The position numbers and the translations under genes were made by a program. From contig CABUBY010000098.1 of the NCBI GenBank assembly GCA_902489955.1, forward strand, positions 1 through 6,060: a stretch of 6,060 nt of DNA, in the 5' to 3' direction. The notes under the pieces are model-generated. The model did not search any database. It was not told the DNA's origin and saw only the letters and a program-made list of their open reading frames with translations. Of the stretch, positions 1-5,030 are shown piece after piece. This DNA is from an uncultured Collinsella sp. GTDB lineage: Bacteria > Actinomycetota > Coriobacteriia > Coriobacteriales > Coriobacteriaceae. Numbering within the stretch: the first letter of the stretch is position 1; each line of letters begins with the position of its first letter.

Positions 1-13
1 ACGCCGGGCCGAC

Positions 14-265
14 TCACTTCGGATCGGGCGCTACACCAACTTTCTCGACACTACCGGGGCGCGGCTTATCTTCTGCGAACGGTGGGTTTTTGAGCTGTCG
101 TATTGAGGGAGCAGCTTTGGCTGGGGAGGTTTCTGCCGGCTGCCCCTTTTTGATGAACTTTAGTTGCGGATTCGTAGCTTCTAAGCGTTTTGCCGACCGC
201 TCAGATGCCTCACCAACATAATTTGAGTTATTCGGCCTTATCCTATACAAATGGTGCGATCGCAA
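14..265 (-). CDS. Doubtful small hypothetical ORF, 83 codons
   Basis: I do not recognise this product. The frame is open between an in-frame TGA at 284-286 and a TGA at 14-16, and the only useful start is a TTG at 263-265. The upstream AGGA is too close to that TTG to be a convincing ribosome binding site. The predicted peptide is basic and rich in Pro, Lys, Ala and Ser, with no membrane segment, signal peptide or known motif. Codons such as AGG, ATA and TCA near the start differ from the GC-ending codons of the neighbouring genes. It could be a real short gene on transferred DNA, the 3' remnant of a longer decayed gene, or chance. I lean towards remnant or chance. Confidence 0.22.
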   Translation of the reverse strand: MRSHHLYRIRPNNSNYVGEASERSAKRLEATNPQLKFIKKGQPAETSPAKAAPSIRQLKNPPFAEDKPRPGSVEKVGVAPDPK

Positions 266-446
266 CGTCCTATTCGAATTGATTCAGGTAGATTTATGGG
301 GCTTGGTTGCGAAATTAAGGCGATTTTAGCTTCGATTGCGGTTCAAGGGGCCTTGACTAGTGGTTCAGCTGGCCGAACAACTCGAAAAATGTAGGTGGGC
401 CAACCTGCCGACTATGTGAAGCACGCGTATTTGCTCGTTTTGATGA
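266..446. other. AT-richer intergenic stretch without a supported gene
   Basis: Nothing convincing is encoded between the small reverse ORF and the exonuclease terminator. GC is lower than in the flanking genes. I saw no tRNA-like cloverleaf, IS end or tandem repeat. A 32-codon forward ORF (296-394) exists but has only a weak ribosome binding site and no recognisable product. Two imperfect palindromes are present (GTTC..GAAC around 363-378 and AGGTGGGCCAACCT around 392-406), neither strong enough to call. Confidence 0.5.
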
Positions 447-482
447 AAACTAGGGTGCAGCCATAAGGCTGCGCCCTAGTTT
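447..482 (-). terminator. Intrinsic terminator of the exonuclease gene
   Basis: Two 16-nt arms (447-462 and 467-482) pair around an ATAA/TTAT tetraloop with a single imperfect pair: an A-C mismatch in the reverse transcript, a U-G wobble in the forward one. The reverse RNA continues into a UUUU run after the stem. It lies about 65 nt past the TAA of the reverse-strand exonuclease and faces no other strong gene, so it most likely ends that transcript. The near-symmetry could let it also stop forward transcription. Confidence 0.8.
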
Positions 483-547
483 ACTGCGTGTCGGTGTGCC
501 CAGACGGATTGCGCTGTGCCTGGCAGGCGCTCCCGCAGATGGATCGG

Positions 548-1516
548 TTATTTCGCGAATAGGTTCTTGAGGTTGAACTCGGCCTGAACCGTGCGGAGCA
601 TGAGGTCGGTGTCGTCGAGGCCCAGGTGCTGCTCGTTGGCGTCGGCGGCGAGGGTGCCACGGCGGCGCGCCCAGTTCTCGAGCGCGGCGGGCGCGGACTC
701 GCGGGGGAGCGAGCGGACGTCGGCATCCAGGCTGCGGCAGATCTGGCGCGAGTCGATGACGATGATCTTGCCGGCGCGGCGTGCCTCGGCGTAACCGTCC
801 AGGTGGATCTTGAACCAACTGTCTTCGAACGCGGCGTTATGCGCCATGTACGGGTACTTCTTCATAAGTTTGAGCAGCTGCTTCTGCAGTTCCTTGTTCT
901 CGCGGAATGGTTTTTTGCCGTCGATGTCGTCCCAGGTAATGTGATGGATGTTCGATAGCGGCACATCCTCGCCGCGGTAGATGTCGGGCAGGCCGCAGTA
1001 GTGTGCCTCGGCGTCATGCGGGACGGCGTCGCTGGTGAGCTCCATGATCTCCCAGCCCACGTTGATGATATAGCCGCGCTCGGGTGCACGGCCGGTGGTC
1101 TCGATGTCGATACCGAGCACGGTGCCCTGGATGGGCTTGCGGGCGTAGGCCACGCCGAGCGCGTCGCGGTCGCCGCGGATTTCGCGCATAACGGACGCGG
1201 CGGTGCGCTTTTGCATCTTGCCGATGGCGGCGCAGGTGTCGGCATCGGACAGGCCGCGCGAAAGCGTCGCGGGCGTCACGTTGCGCAGGCGTGCCTCGCC
1301 AATCTGGTCGCACAGGTCGCGGTTGCGGTCAGCCAGGTCGCGCACGGTGGCAAAGTCGAAGCTGGGGTCGCCCTCGGCGGTAAAGTACTCGGTTTCGAGC
1401 ACCTTAAGGGCCTCTTCGCCCTTCTGGCGCTCGGACTCCATGGCGCCGTGATCGCCATAGATAAACATGGGAATAAACGGCTGGCGCTCGTATTCGAGTG
1501 CTTGTGAAACGTTCAT
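548..1516 (-). CDS. DnaQ-like 3'-5' exonuclease (DEDDh family), 322 aa
   Basis: This is a predicted 3'-5' exonuclease of the RNase H-fold DEDDh superfamily, the fold of the DNA polymerase III epsilon subunit, acting on DNA or RNA ends in the cytoplasm. Motif I is GIDIETTG (D137, E139). Motif II is AHNAAFED (H226, N227, F230). Motif III is HLGLDDTDL (H297, with D302 at the usual H+5 spacing). Residues 1-130 are a mainly charged helical region before the nuclease domain that I cannot assign; with it the protein is longer than a lone epsilon-type domain (about 180-240 aa). The usual motif II Asp is Glu231, followed by Asp232. The ATG at 1514-1516 has AAGGAG at 1524-1529 with a 7-nt spacer. It is apparently monocistronic. 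The family call is firm; the substrate and a repair or replication role are unknown. Confidence 0.9.
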   Translation of the reverse strand: MNVSQALEYERQPFIPMFIYGDHGAMESERQKGEEALKVLETEYFTAEGDPSFDFATVRDLADRNRDLCDQIGEARLRNVTPATLSRGLSDADTCAAIGKMQKRTAASVMREIRGDRDALGVAYARKPIQGTVLGIDIETTGRAPERGYIINVGWEIMELTSDAVPHDAEAHYCGLPDIYRGEDVPLSNIHHITWDDIDGKKPFRENKELQKQLLKLMKKYPYMAHNAAFEDSWFKIHLDGYAEARRAGKIIVIDSRQICRSLDADVRSLPRESAPAALENWARRRGTLAADANEQHLGLDDTDLMLRTVQAEFNLKNLFAK

Positions 1517-1577
1517 ATAACTGCTCCTTGGACGGGCCGCACCGCGCGGCTCGGGTTCATTGAGATGTGGCGAGATG

Positions 1578-1599
1578 ATAGTTTACCATGGGCAACTAT
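1578..1599. promoter_or_regulatory. Candidate operator A: 22-bp imperfect palindrome
   Basis: ATAGTT-TACC-AT-GGGC-AACTAT is self-complementary at 18 of 22 positions. It ends on the first T of the -35 hexamer of the promoter for the metal exporter. Its half-site (TAGTT..ACC) recurs in the second palindrome at 1614-1639. On the reverse strand it contains TGGTAAACT (1580-1588), a possible extended -10 for the exonuclease, but without a good -35. A binding protein is inferred, not identified. Confidence 0.4.
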
Positions 1600-1626
1600 T
1601 GGCATCGCGCCTAGGACAACTACAAT
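1599..1626 (+). promoter_or_regulatory. Sigma-70-type promoter of the metal exporter gene
   Basis: TTGGCA (1599-1604, 5 of 6 to the -35 consensus) is followed after 16 nt by TACAAT (1621-1626, 5 of 6 to the -10 consensus). Transcription would start near 1633, leaving a leader of about 55 nt before the ATG at 1689. Palindromes abut the -35 and cover the -10, a layout typical of repressed promoters. A second TACAAT at 1651-1656 lacks a credible -35. Confidence 0.6.
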
Positions 1627-1656
1627 ACCCTAGTTGACCGCTAGGACTTTTACAAT
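1611..1656 (+). repeat. Direct repeat CTAGGAC-N3-TACAAT, 30-bp period
   Basis: The 16-bp units at 1611-1626 and 1641-1656 share CTAGGAC and TACAAT with only the three central bases differing, and start exactly 30 bp apart. The first carries the -10 box of the promoter. The second falls about +20 in the leader, so it may be a second regulator site, a weak alternative promoter or a local duplication. Confidence 0.45.
1614..1639. promoter_or_regulatory. Candidate operator B: GGACAACTA-N8-TAGTTGACC
   Basis: The 9-bp arms 1614-1622 and 1631-1639 are inverted copies matching at 8 of 9 positions around an 8-bp spacer. The element covers the -10 hexamer and the predicted start of transcription, where a bound protein would block initiation. 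It shares the TAGTT-ACC half-site with the palindrome at 1578-1599. Control of a metal exporter suggests a metal-responsive regulator, but this is inference; I do not recognise the site as any named box. Confidence 0.42.
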
Positions 1657-1688
1657 GCTGCCGAAAGACATGAAAGGTTCCATCCGTC

Positions 1689-2789
1689 ATGGATTTGCTG
1701 ATTGATATTCTGCTCGACGCCGGCAAGGACACGCTCTCGCTGGCGCCGTTTTTGTTGGTGACGTATCTTGCTCTCGAGACACTTGAGCACGTTGCGGGCG
1801 ACCGCGTCAACGGCGCTATCAAGCGCGCCGGCGCTGCGGGTCCCGTGGCTGGCTCGCTGCTGGGCATTGTGCCGCAGTGCGGATTTTCGGCCATGGCAGC
1901 AACGCTGTACGCCGGCCGTGTCGTGACGCTGGGCACGCTGGTCGCCGTGTTCCTCTCGACCTCCGATGAGATGCTGCCGCTGTTGCTCGCCGAGCAGGTG
2001 CCCGTGCAGACCATGGCGATGCTTTTGGCTTCGAAGGCACTGATCGCGCTGGTCACGGGCTTTATCGTGGACGCGGCTATCCGCGGCCTTCGTCGTAATG
2101 CCCGCGCGCATGCGGCGATTCGCCGTACCGTGCTGGGGACCGCTGCCAATCCGGCTCATGTGAACTGCGCGCACGACGACCATACCGGGGGCGACATCAT
2201 TGATGAAGTGGCCGAGGCGGGCGTGAGCGCCGACCACATCCACGAGTTGTGCGAGCGCGACCATTGCGGTTGCGATGATGATGAAGATGAACACGAGCGC
2301 GACCACGGACACAGCCATGACCACGGTCACGCAGGCGAGCATGAGCACCACCACGGCCATGGGCACGACCACGGTCACTCCCACGAAGGTGCGCCCGTCC
2401 TGTCGATTATCCGCAGCGCGATCTCGCACACCGTGCAGGTTTCGGTTTTTATTTTCCTGGTGACGCTGATTCTAGTTGCCGTGCTCGAGACCTTCGGAGA
2501 GTCCGCGATCGAGCAGTTCCTGCGTGGCAACGAGACGCTCGCCGTCTTGGGCTCGGCACTCGTCGGCCTGATCCCCAACTGCTCGGCCAGCGTGGTCATT
2601 ACGCAGCTGTACCTGGAGGGCGCGCTACAGCTGGCGCCGATGCTCGCCGGCACGCTCATTTCCGCCGGCGTGGGCTATCTTGTCCTGTTCCGCACCAACC
2701 GCAGCGCTCGTGAAAACGCCGTGTTCCTGGTTATGATGTACGTCATCGGCGCCGGCTGGGGCCTTATCCTATCCGCCTTCGGCCTCTAA
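1689..2789 (+). CDS. Putative heavy-metal/manganese exporter with His-rich loop, 366 aa
   Basis: This is a membrane permease of the family described as putative 10-TM heavy-metal exporters (ArsP_2 type, also annotated as putative manganese transporter or arsenic efflux protein). About eight hydrophobic segments are clear (near residues 16-35, 52-75, 78-100, 106-131, 249-268, 282-309, 313-334, 343-364). The halves share a repeated motif: GSLLGIVPQCGFS (55-67) and GSALVGLIPNCSAS (288-301), a conserved Pro-x-Cys in a Gly-rich helix, which suggests internal duplication. The linker (about 135-236) is hydrophilic, with 18 histidines and Cys188, 193 and 195 between residues 183 and 232, plausibly binding or sensing divalent metal. 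The ATG has GAAAGG at 1672-1677, 11 nt upstream. The gene stands alone between a promoter with putative operators and a strong terminator. Family is confident; Mn, Zn, Ni, Co or As specificity is not readable here. Confidence 0.88.
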   Translation: MDLLIDILLDAGKDTLSLAPFLLVTYLALETLEHVAGDRVNGAIKRAGAAGPVAGSLLGIVPQCGFSAMAATLYAGRVVTLGTLVAVFLSTSDEMLPLLLAEQVPVQTMAMLLASKALIALVTGFIVDAAIRGLRRNARAHAAIRRTVLGTAANPAHVNCAHDDHTGGDIIDEVAEAGVSADHIHELCERDHCGCDDDEDEHERDHGHSHDHGHAGEHEHHHGHGHDHGHSHEGAPVLSIIRSAISHTVQVSVFIFLVTLILVAVLETFGESAIEQFLRGNETLAVLGSALVGLIPNCSASVVITQLYLEGALQLAPMLAGTLISAGVGYLVLFRTNRSARENAVFLVMMYVIGAGWGLILSAFGL

Positions 2790-2797
2790 GTAGGCTT

Positions 2798-2874
2798 AAA
2801 AAATGGGTTTCAAATAGCCATGCTCGGCGCCTGCGCAATGCGGCGACGCATGGCATTTTGAAGCCCGTTTTTTT
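2798..2874 (+). terminator. Strong intrinsic terminator after the metal exporter
   Basis: The arm A6-T-GGGTTTCAAA (2798-2814) pairs with TTTTGAAGCCC-G-T7 (2856-2874), and an inner GCCATGC/GCATGGC (2817-2823 / 2848-2854) extends the stem. The seven Ts at 2868-2874 give a classic U tract, 9 nt after the TAA on the left side. The matching A run on the left means it may also act on reverse transcription. Confidence 0.88.
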
Positions 2875-2916
2875 GTTGAGCCATGGATTCCGAGCGCTCA
2901 CACCGCTCAAAACAAA

Positions 2917-2953
2917 AAGGTAGATTTCCGGGCATGTCCCGAAAATCTACCTT
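2917..2953 (-). terminator. Intrinsic terminator of the DUF308-YaiI operon
   Basis: Two 16-nt arms (2917-2932 and 2938-2953) pair around a 5-nt loop with one G-U wobble in the reverse transcript. The reverse RNA then runs into UUUUUGUUUU. The stem begins 2 nt after the TAA of the YaiI-like gene. With the terminator at 2798-2874 it forms a back-to-back pair insulating convergent genes. Confidence 0.88.
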
Positions 2954-2955
2954 GG

Positions 2956-3438
2956 TTAGCGCAGCAGCTCGGTGAGGTTGCGCTTAAAGCGGGCCCGGTC
3001 TTCGCTGGTAAATGCCGCCGGACCGCGAGTGCGACCGCCGGCGCGGCGCACCTTCTTTTCCTCGTGGCGAATAAACAGTTGCATGTCGATGGTCGCCTTA
3101 TCGTAGACGCGCCCGCGTACGCCGATGGCGGCGGCATCGCGCCCGAGCACCATGCTCGCCAAGCCAATGTCCTGCGTCACGACTACGTCGCCCGCCTGCA
3201 GGCGTTCGACAATGGCAAAGTCGGCGCTGTCGGCGCCCACGCTCACATCGAGCGTCGTGACCCAAAATCCGCGTCGCGCATGCTCGACGTCGCGCGGATC
3301 GTCGCGGCGAATGTGGCGTTCCAGGTTCTGTGTGCTGTTGCCGGCGATAACGACGGCGACGCCCGCCCGCCGCGCGCAGTCAATCGACTCGCGCGTGACC
3401 GGGCAGGCGTCTGCATCAATAAAGAGCGTTCGCGGCAT
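2956..3438 (-). CDS. YaiI/YqxD family (UPF0178, DUF188) PIN-like protein, 160 aa
   Basis: This is a small cytosolic protein of the widespread YaiI/YqxD family, whose fold resembles PIN-domain nucleases; its activity is not established. Family hallmarks appear in order: FIDADACPV (6-14, with D8 and D10), AGNST (32-36), VGADSADFAIV (67-77, D70 and D73), GDVVVTQDIGLA (83-94, D84 and D90) and the C-terminal RRAGGRTRGPAAFT (131-144). The acidic residues would form a PIN-type metal site. At 160 aa it is close to the usual 150 or so, and looks intact. Its ATG directly abuts the TAG of the upstream membrane protein gene, with no clear ribosome binding site of its own, so translation is probably coupled to that gene. 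It is the last gene before a terminator. The family is certain; the role is not. Confidence 0.93.
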   Translation of the reverse strand: MPRTLFIDADACPVTRESIDCARRAGVAVVIAGNSTQNLERHIRRDDPRDVEHARRGFWVTTLDVSVGADSADFAIVERLQAGDVVVTQDIGLASMVLGRDAAAIGVRGRVYDKATIDMQLFIRHEEKKVRRAGGRTRGPAAFTSEDRARFKRNLTELLR

Positions 3439-4041
3439 CTAGTGCACCAGTTTGCCAAATTGAATAGCGCGAACAATCAGCGTTACACCAAACACCAGCA
3501 GTGCGGCGCCGCTAAAGATGACGAGCATCTTGGCCGACCACAGCGGATAGATAAACACGAACATGCCGGCGATGATGGAGAGCGCGCCGCTCAGGATGGC
3601 GAGGGCACGGTTGGACGAAAGCTCGGACTCCAGAATGGACATGACACCTTCGACGATCCAGCCAAAGCCGGCCACGACCACCACAAGCGTGCTGAGCGTC
3701 GCGGTCGAGAAGGCCTGGTTGCGCAGGATTATGACGCCGCCCAAGATAATGAGTAGGTTGGAGATGATGCTCGTCACGCGCCAGCCGGTGGGCAGCAGTG
3801 GCTCGAAAACAGCGGTAAACAGCCTGATCGCGGCCGTGATCACAAAGTAGAAGCCCAAGACGGTCGTTAGGAAGACGAGGGACTTGGCGGGCGCAAACAG
3901 CAGTGCGATGCCGGCGACGAGCGCCAAGACGCCCGTGATGGCGTAAATCCAGCGTACGGCCTTGACGGCTTTGCCCGCCATGCTTTTCTCGTCAAATCCA
4001 AACTGGCTCGATTTTTGGTCATCGTTCTTAAAGATGCCCAT
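3439..4041 (-). CDS. DUF308/HdeD-like six-helix membrane protein, 200 aa
   Basis: This is an integral membrane protein of the DUF308 (HdeD-like) family. HdeD in E. coli is linked to acid resistance, but most members have no known function. Six hydrophobic segments are visible near residues 31-49, 55-75, 89-106, 113-134, 146-165 and 170-191, arranged as repeated helix pairs with small-residue motifs (ALVAGIALLF, IILGGVIIL, ALSIIAGMFVFI). About 28 polar N-terminal residues precede helix 1, and there is no signal peptide. I chose the ATG at 4039-4041, because AAAGGAG lies 5 nt upstream; an in-frame ATG at 4077 would add 12 residues but has no such site and would place this Shine-Dalgarno inside the gene. 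It is the first gene of a two-gene operon with the YaiI-like gene, stop and start touching. Function in this organism is unknown. Confidence 0.85.
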   Translation of the reverse strand: MGIFKNDDQKSSQFGFDEKSMAGKAVKAVRWIYAITGVLALVAGIALLFAPAKSLVFLTTVLGFYFVITAAIRLFTAVFEPLLPTGWRVTSIISNLLIILGGVIILRNQAFSTATLSTLVVVVAGFGWIVEGVMSILESELSSNRALAILSGALSIIAGMFVFIYPLWSAKMLVIFSGAALLVFGVTLIVRAIQFGKLVH

Positions 4042-4046
4042 AATGT

Positions 4047-4053
4047 CTCCTTT
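4047..4053 (-). promoter_or_regulatory. Ribosome binding site fixing the DUF308 start
   Basis: AAAGGAG on the reverse strand sits 5 nt before the ATG at 4041. It decides between this start (200 aa) and the longer frame from 4077 (212 aa), whose extra residues (IKAYTARKGDI) resemble nothing in the family. Confidence 0.75.
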
Positions 4054-4229
4054 CCGTGCGGTGTAAGCCTTGATCATTACAACCAGTATCGCCTAAAGGC
4101 GCTGGCGTATGGGTCGGGGAGGGCGGAACGTAACCCAAAGGCCCCGAATTGTTTCCGTTGTTCCCCACGTCGCGATTTTCTATTCAACAGGTGTAGAACA
4201 TTGCAGCCCTGTTCGTTATTGCCTACGTT

Positions 4230-4248
4230 TTAGGTTAGATTTTCCTAA
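4230..4248. promoter_or_regulatory. DtxR/IdeR-like iron-box operator
   Basis: The 19 bp TTAGGTTAGATTTTCCTAA match the DtxR/IdeR consensus TTAGGTTAGGCTAACCTAA at 15 of 19 positions. All nine bases of the left half and the outer CCTAA of the right half are retained; mismatches lie at the centre. It ends 28 bp before the nitroreductase ATG, where it could block transcription. I could not assign a confident -35/-10 pair, so its place relative to the promoter is open. It is 188 bp upstream of the divergent DUF308 gene, so control of that gene is less likely. Confidence 0.55.
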
Positions 4249-4276
4249 GAACAATTGCCCGAAATTGGGGGTCCCT

Positions 4277-4948
4277 ATGAACGAAGCAGTTCCCGCAGCG
4301 CCGGTAAGCGCTGAGTCGATGGCAAAGCAGGGTTGCGAAAAGCTCGGCTTGGACGCGTTTGATGCGTTGGTTCGCTGCGCCCGCACGTGCCGTCGCTTTG
4401 ACGAGTCCATGCGCGTGCCGCGTGAGCTTTTGCTTGAGCTGGCGGAGCTGGCGCACCTGACTCCCTGTGGTGCCAATGCTCAGCGTCTGCGTTTTCATGT
4501 GGTAAGCGGTGCAGAGGACTGCGCGCGTGTATTTGACGAGCTTGCATGGGCCGGTGCGCTCAAGGATTGGCCGGGTCCCGATGAGGGCGAGCGCCCGACC
4601 GGCTACATCGCGATTCTTGCTGAGCGCGCCGTTCCGGGCAAGCCCGCCGCTCCCATTACCGAGGTCGACACGGGCATTGCCGCGCAGACGATGATGCTCG
4701 CCGCCCGCAGCGCCACGCCCGAGGTGGCTGCCTGCATGTTCAAGGCCTTTACGCCCCACGCGATCGATGCCATGGGGCTCGATAACGACAAGTATGAGCT
4801 CAAGCTGATCATGGCGTTTGGCGTTCCGGCCGAGACGCAGGTAATCGATGCGATCGATTCCAACCCCGACGGCTCCATCAATTATTGGCGCGACGAGGCA
4901 CAGGTGCACCACGTACCCAAGCGTTCGCTCGCTGACGTGCTGGTGTAG
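4277..4948 (+). CDS. Nitroreductase-family FMN oxidoreductase, 223 aa
   Basis: This is a predicted cytosolic flavoprotein of the nitroreductase superfamily, which uses NAD(P)H and FMN to reduce nitroaromatics, quinones or other electron acceptors. The FMN-phosphate motif RTCRRFDES (36-44) is followed by VPRELLLELAELAHLTPCGANAQRLRFHVV (47-76; the TPCGANAQ part is the usual SPSGxNxQ). DTGIAAQTMMLAA (131-143) is the helix that packs on the flavin and dimer interface, and YWRDEAQVHHVPKRSL (203-218) is a C-terminal tail common in one subgroup. I start at the ATG at 4277 because GGGGG lies 5 nt upstream; the frame is open further up to 4109, but that extension spans the operator-like region and looks non-coding. 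It is transcribed away from the DUF308 operon, with a DtxR-like box 28 bp before it. The true substrate is unknown. Confidence 0.88.
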   Translation: MNEAVPAAPVSAESMAKQGCEKLGLDAFDALVRCARTCRRFDESMRVPRELLLELAELAHLTPCGANAQRLRFHVVSGAEDCARVFDELAWAGALKDWPGPDEGERPTGYIAILAERAVPGKPAAPITEVDTGIAAQTMMLAARSATPEVAACMFKAFTPHAIDAMGLDNDKYELKLIMAFGVPAETQVIDAIDSNPDGSINYWRDEAQVHHVPKRSLADVLV

Positions 4949-4980
4949 TTGAGCGTCATCGCGGCGTGATCAGACGGTAA

Positions 4981-5015
4981 ACCACCACAAAGGTGCCTGT
5001 CCCCTTGGTGGTGGT
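4981..5015. repeat. REP-like intergenic hairpin with GTGCCTGTCCCC loop
   Basis: Arms 4981-4993 and 5003-5015 (ACCACCAC-AAAGG and CCTTGGTGGTGGT) are complementary at 12 of 13 positions around the 9-nt loop TGCCTGTCC. There is no T run, so it is not a standard terminator. From memory, GGTGCCTGTCCCC-type palindromes recur in many bacterial genomes as REP-like elements; I cannot count copies here. It fills most of the gap between the nitroreductase gene and the ribosome binding site of the phosphatase, and might also modulate or attenuate read-through. Confidence 0.6.
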
Positions 5016-5017
5016 AC

Positions 5018-5027
5018 GAGGGGAGGG
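5018..5027 (+). promoter_or_regulatory. Purine-rich ribosome binding site before a GTG start
   Basis: GAGGGGAGGG is followed after only 3 nt by GTG at 5031-5033. The spacing is short from the last G, but about 4 nt from the GGAGG core. No ATG is available nearby, and the conserved DLYLVRHG starts at the third codon, so GTG is the start. It lies 2 nt after the REP-like hairpin, whose folding could affect access. Confidence 0.65.
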
Positions 5028-5030
5028 TGT

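Noticed and set aside
340..365. tRNA-like GGTTCAAGGGGCC segment
   Set aside because: It recalls a T-arm, but no acceptor stem, D-arm or anticodon arm can be built around it.
296..394. 32-codon forward ORF (MGLGCEIKAILASIAV...)
   Set aside because: The start of the peptide looks mildly hydrophobic like a signal sequence, but the ribosome binding site is weak, the composition is unlike the genome's genes, and such short frames are expected by chance.
1001..1507. Long forward open frame opposite the exonuclease (168 codons)
   Set aside because: It is antisense to a gene with full catalytic motifs; the frame is open because GC-rich codons on the other strand avoid stops, and its peptide is low in recognisable motifs.
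1634..1656. TTGACC...TACAAT as a promoter
   Set aside because: Both hexamers look good, but the spacing is 11 nt, too short for a sigma-70 promoter.
1633..1688. A manganese riboswitch (yybP-ykoY) in the leader of the exporter
   Set aside because: The leader is only about 55 nt and lacks the conserved GGGGAGUA-type loops and paired elements of that class.
1583..2429. Long reverse frames opposite the metal exporter (188 and 259 codons)
   Set aside because: They are shadows of the forward transporter gene; the His-rich stretch reads as a Val/Met-rich artefact on the other strand and there is no ribosome binding site.
3064..3756. Forward 230-codon frame across the YaiI-like and DUF308 genes
   Set aside because: It runs antisense across two well-supported genes and their junction and has no family-like motifs.
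4109..4276. N-terminal extension of the nitroreductase to 279 aa
   Set aside because: No ribosome binding site at 4109, a composition unlike the gene, and it would translate through the DtxR-like box; the ATG at 4277 has GGGGG 5 nt upstream.
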